DNA of 6,476 nucleotides from CAZWUZ01 sp964637655 [NCBI: uncultured bacterium] (GTDB lineage: Bacteria; DAOPZR01), in the NCBI GenBank assembly GCA_964637655.1, contig CAZWUZ010000217.1:1-6476 (forward strand), read 5' to 3'. Below are positions 4,682 through 6,476 of this stretch, piece after piece (positions within the stretch are counted from its first letter, which is position 1; each line of letters opens with the position of its first letter). Position numbers and translations under genes: made by a program. Below the pieces are notes generated by a model, which was given only the letters and a program-made list of their open reading frames with translations, was not told the origin of the DNA and ran no database searches.

Positions 4682-6476
4682 ATGCGCTCGTCGTCCGATT
4701 TTGCCAACCTCGTCGTACTCTGCCTCATTACCACGCTCTTTTTCTCACCGCTGCTGACCGCCGGCACCGTCTTCCACGGCGGTGAACTGGCGCAGTACGC
4801 GTTCTATGAGCGCGTGCGCAGCGTGCTCAATTTCCATGCCGGGGCCTGGCCGGCGTGGAACCCCGATTTCGGCACGGGGCTTCCCGAAGACCTGCACGGG
4901 CGCTACCTGTCGGCTTTCTACCCGCCCAACCTGCCCGTTTTCTTCCTGCATCCGTCCGACGCGTTCAACCTGTCACGCTGCATCCACCAGGTGCTGACCG
5001 GGTTCTTCATGTACCTGCTGCTGCGCGGGCTGTATGTCGGTCCGTCGGGGGCCTTTGTCGGCGGGCTGGTCTTCGCGCTCGGCGGCTACCCGCTGGCGCG
5101 GCTCTGGGACGGCGATGTCACGACGCTCAACGCGCTGACCTACTTCCCGCTGCTCTTCCTGTGCGGACTGCGTGCGCTGCGCGGCTCATGGCGCTATGTC
5201 GGTATCGGGCTGGTGCTGCTTTTCATGCAGGCGTGGGACGGCGGCCTCGGGACCACGCTCTGCCAGCTGCTGATTCTCGGGGCCGAGGCGTGCTGGGTGG
5301 CGGCGGAGATGAAATCGTGGCGGCCGCTCGCGGTTTTCGCGGCATGGCTGCTCGCCGCGCTGCTGCTGCTCGCCCCCTTCTGGCTGCCGTGGTGGGCGCA
5401 GACGCGGCAGGTGGCCGACGACGGGGCCTTTGCCCTGCGTGAGCAGCATGCGTTTTCACCGTTGCAGTGGCTGACGGTCCCCTTCCCGCACCTGTGGGGA
5501 GCGCTGACGGAGTTCACGTTTGTCCTGGATAACCCGGCGTACGCGGTGGGGTGCGGGCTGGGGAGGACCGCGGTGTGCCTCGTGCTGATGGGCTCTGGGC
5601 GCACGCAGCGCGGCCTCATTTTGCTCGACCTCGCGCTGCTGCTCGCGGTCGGGGCGATGGGCATCTTCCACGTTGCCGTCCGCGTGCTCTTCCCGCTGCT
5701 CGAACCGTGGCATGGCTGGTACGTGCTGACGACGGGCGCATGGTGGGCGGGCATCCATTTCTGTCTTGCCGTCCTTGCCGGGATGGGCTGGGAACGCCTC
5801 TTCTGGGATGACGGGCCGCAGCGCTCGTTCTTCGTGCTGCGCGTGCTGGGGGCGACGACGCTCGGGGTGGCGGCGCTGCTGGCGGCGCTGTCGTTCTGGC
5901 CGCTGTCGCATTTCGGCGCGCTCGCCCTGACCAACGCCTGGTTCGGCTGGGCGCTGGGGGCGGGCGTGTTCGTCCTGCTGGCGACAGCGGTGCTGCGCGG
6001 GGTGAACCGCGACCGGGCCTGGGGTGAAATTGTCGTGCTGCTGCTGCTGCTCGGTGAACTGGTCTACTTCAATGCGCGCTACCTCCAGATGCTGCCGGCG
6101 AACAGTTACCTGCCGCAGGAGGAGTGGAAGGAGTGGGCGGCGTGGGGACCGTTCAACCGCTGGCAGGGACGCCTGCTGCTCGACGACCGCGACGGGCAGC
6201 TGCTGACCGTCGCCCTGCCGGCGCTGGACGGCTGCCAGTGGGCGAACCTGCCGCTGGGTGGCAACCGCTCGCTGTCGTCCGGGGTGTACCGCCCGGCGGA
6301 GGAACCGCTCTGGGCCTACGCCTCGGTACGCGGTGTGGTGACTGCCGGTGAAGGAACTCCGGCCCGCGGTCCGCTCCCTGCGCGCGCGTATACCGGCCTG
6401 CACTTTGCCGACGATATCGGTGTCCAGCGCCCGGCGGCGTTTCTTCCCTTTGCCTTTTTCAGCGGGCGGGTGACGG
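4682..6476 (+). CDS. YfhO-like polytopic membrane protein, N-terminal 598 residues (3' end outside window)
   Basis: The frame is open from the ATG at 4682 to the window edge. Seen: a first membrane segment at about 8-28; then an exported loop with HGGELAQYAFYERVRSV (32-48), AWPAWNPDFGTGLPE (55-69) and AFYPPNLPVFFL (78-89); then about ten more hydrophobic segments, roughly 104-118, 121-141, 150-165, 172-200, 216-238, 286-305, 311-336, 348-370, 384-406, 414-438 and 447-466. After 467 comes a soluble, probably periplasmic domain. The 'WNP...G.P......YPPNL' loop followed by 'GG-L-FALGG' is characteristic of the YfhO family, related to GT-C glycosyltransferases; B. subtilis YfhO is implicated in lipoteichoic acid glycosylation. 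The E35 position, where such proteins usually carry an acidic residue, would be the catalytic candidate. Likely role: sugar transfer from a lipid carrier to an envelope glycan; substrate unknown. It starts seven bases after rdgB. Confidence 0.78.
   Translation, partial: MRSSSDFANLVVLCLITTLFFSPLLTAGTVFHGGELAQYAFYERVRSVLNFHAGAWPAWNPDFGTGLPEDLHGRYLSAFYPPNLPVFFLHPSDAFNLSRCIHQVLTGFFMYLLLRGLYVGPSGAFVGGLVFALGGYPLARLWDGDVTTLNALTYFPLLFLCGLRALRGSWRYVGIGLVLLFMQAWDGGLGTTLCQLLILGAEACWVAAEMKSWRPLAVFAAWLLAALLLLAPFWLPWWAQTRQVADDGAFALREQHAFSPLQWLTVPFPHLWGALTEFTFVLDNPAYAVGCGLGRTAVCLVLMGSGRTQRGLILLDLALLLAVGAMGIFHVAVRVLFPLLEPWHGWYVLTTGAWWAGIHFCLAVLAGMGWERLFWDDGPQRSFFVLRVLGATTLGVAALLAALSFWPLSHFGALALTNAWFGWALGAGVFVLLATAVLRGVNRDRAWGEIVVLLLLLGELVYFNARYLQMLPANSYLPQEEWKEWAAWGPFNRWQGRLLLDDRDGQLLTVALPALDGCQWANLPLGGNRSLSSGVYRPAEEPLWAYASVRGVVTAGEGTPARGPLPARAYTGLHFADDIGVQRPAAFLPFAFFSGRVT

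Noticed and set aside
6038-6052. CTG triplet run as a possible microsatellite.
   Set aside because: It encodes a leucine run inside a membrane segment (about residues 453-457). Similar short CTG runs occur in other Leu-rich parts and reflect codon bias.
5456-6403. Open frame of 315 codons on the minus strand within the YfhO-like gene.
   Set aside because: It is an Arg/Gln/His-rich shadow frame. The plus-strand frame encodes a coherent polytopic membrane protein with family motifs.

Overview
The window is very GC-rich, densely packed bacterial DNA of ordinary chromosomal character. Several genes have Shine-Dalgarno-like sites, and the two intergenic promoters look like sigma-70 promoters. There are no phage, transposon, plasmid, CRISPR or toxin-antitoxin signatures. 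The organism cannot be named from this sequence. Clear Shine-Dalgarno use argues against Bacteroidota. The mix of a PfkB-type adenosine kinase, a short bS21 and a YfhO-family membrane protein would suit several GC-rich Gram-negative groups; a PVC-type lineage is one guess, at low confidence.

Layout, left to right. (1) Plus strand, 1-1871: the 3' end of glutamyl-tRNA synthetase (gltX), then after one base a membrane-anchored SirB1-like/TPR protein. (2) Minus strand, 2849-1872: a PfkB-family sugar/nucleoside kinase, best read as adenosine kinase. It converges on the TPR gene with no base between the two stop codons. (3) Minus strand, 3432-2953: acylphosphatase then ribosomal protein bS21 (rpsU), a two-gene operon with a near-consensus promoter at 3482-3510 and a strong intrinsic terminator at 2901-2934. 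(4) Plus strand from 3532: a promoter, tRNA-Gly(CCC) with encoded CCA, then without an obvious terminator a 119-residue single-pass membrane protein of unknown function, the RdgB/HAM1 house-cleaning NTP pyrophosphatase, and the first 598 residues of a large polytopic YfhO-like membrane protein that runs off the window.

The genes are mostly housekeeping: tRNA charging (gltX), a glycine tRNA, ribosome assembly (rpsU), purine salvage (adenosine kinase) and nucleotide-pool sanitation (rdgB). The less characterised parts are the SirB1-like/TPR membrane protein, the small membrane protein and the YfhO-like protein. No stretch longer than 300 bases lacks a gene. The largest gap is the divergent promoter region at 3433-3571, which holds the two opposed promoters. 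I see no convincing undescribed system here. The best leads are the membrane-anchored SirB1-like/TPR protein, the small pilin-head-like protein, and the tRNA-headed gene cluster with a possible hairpin over the next ribosome-binding site.
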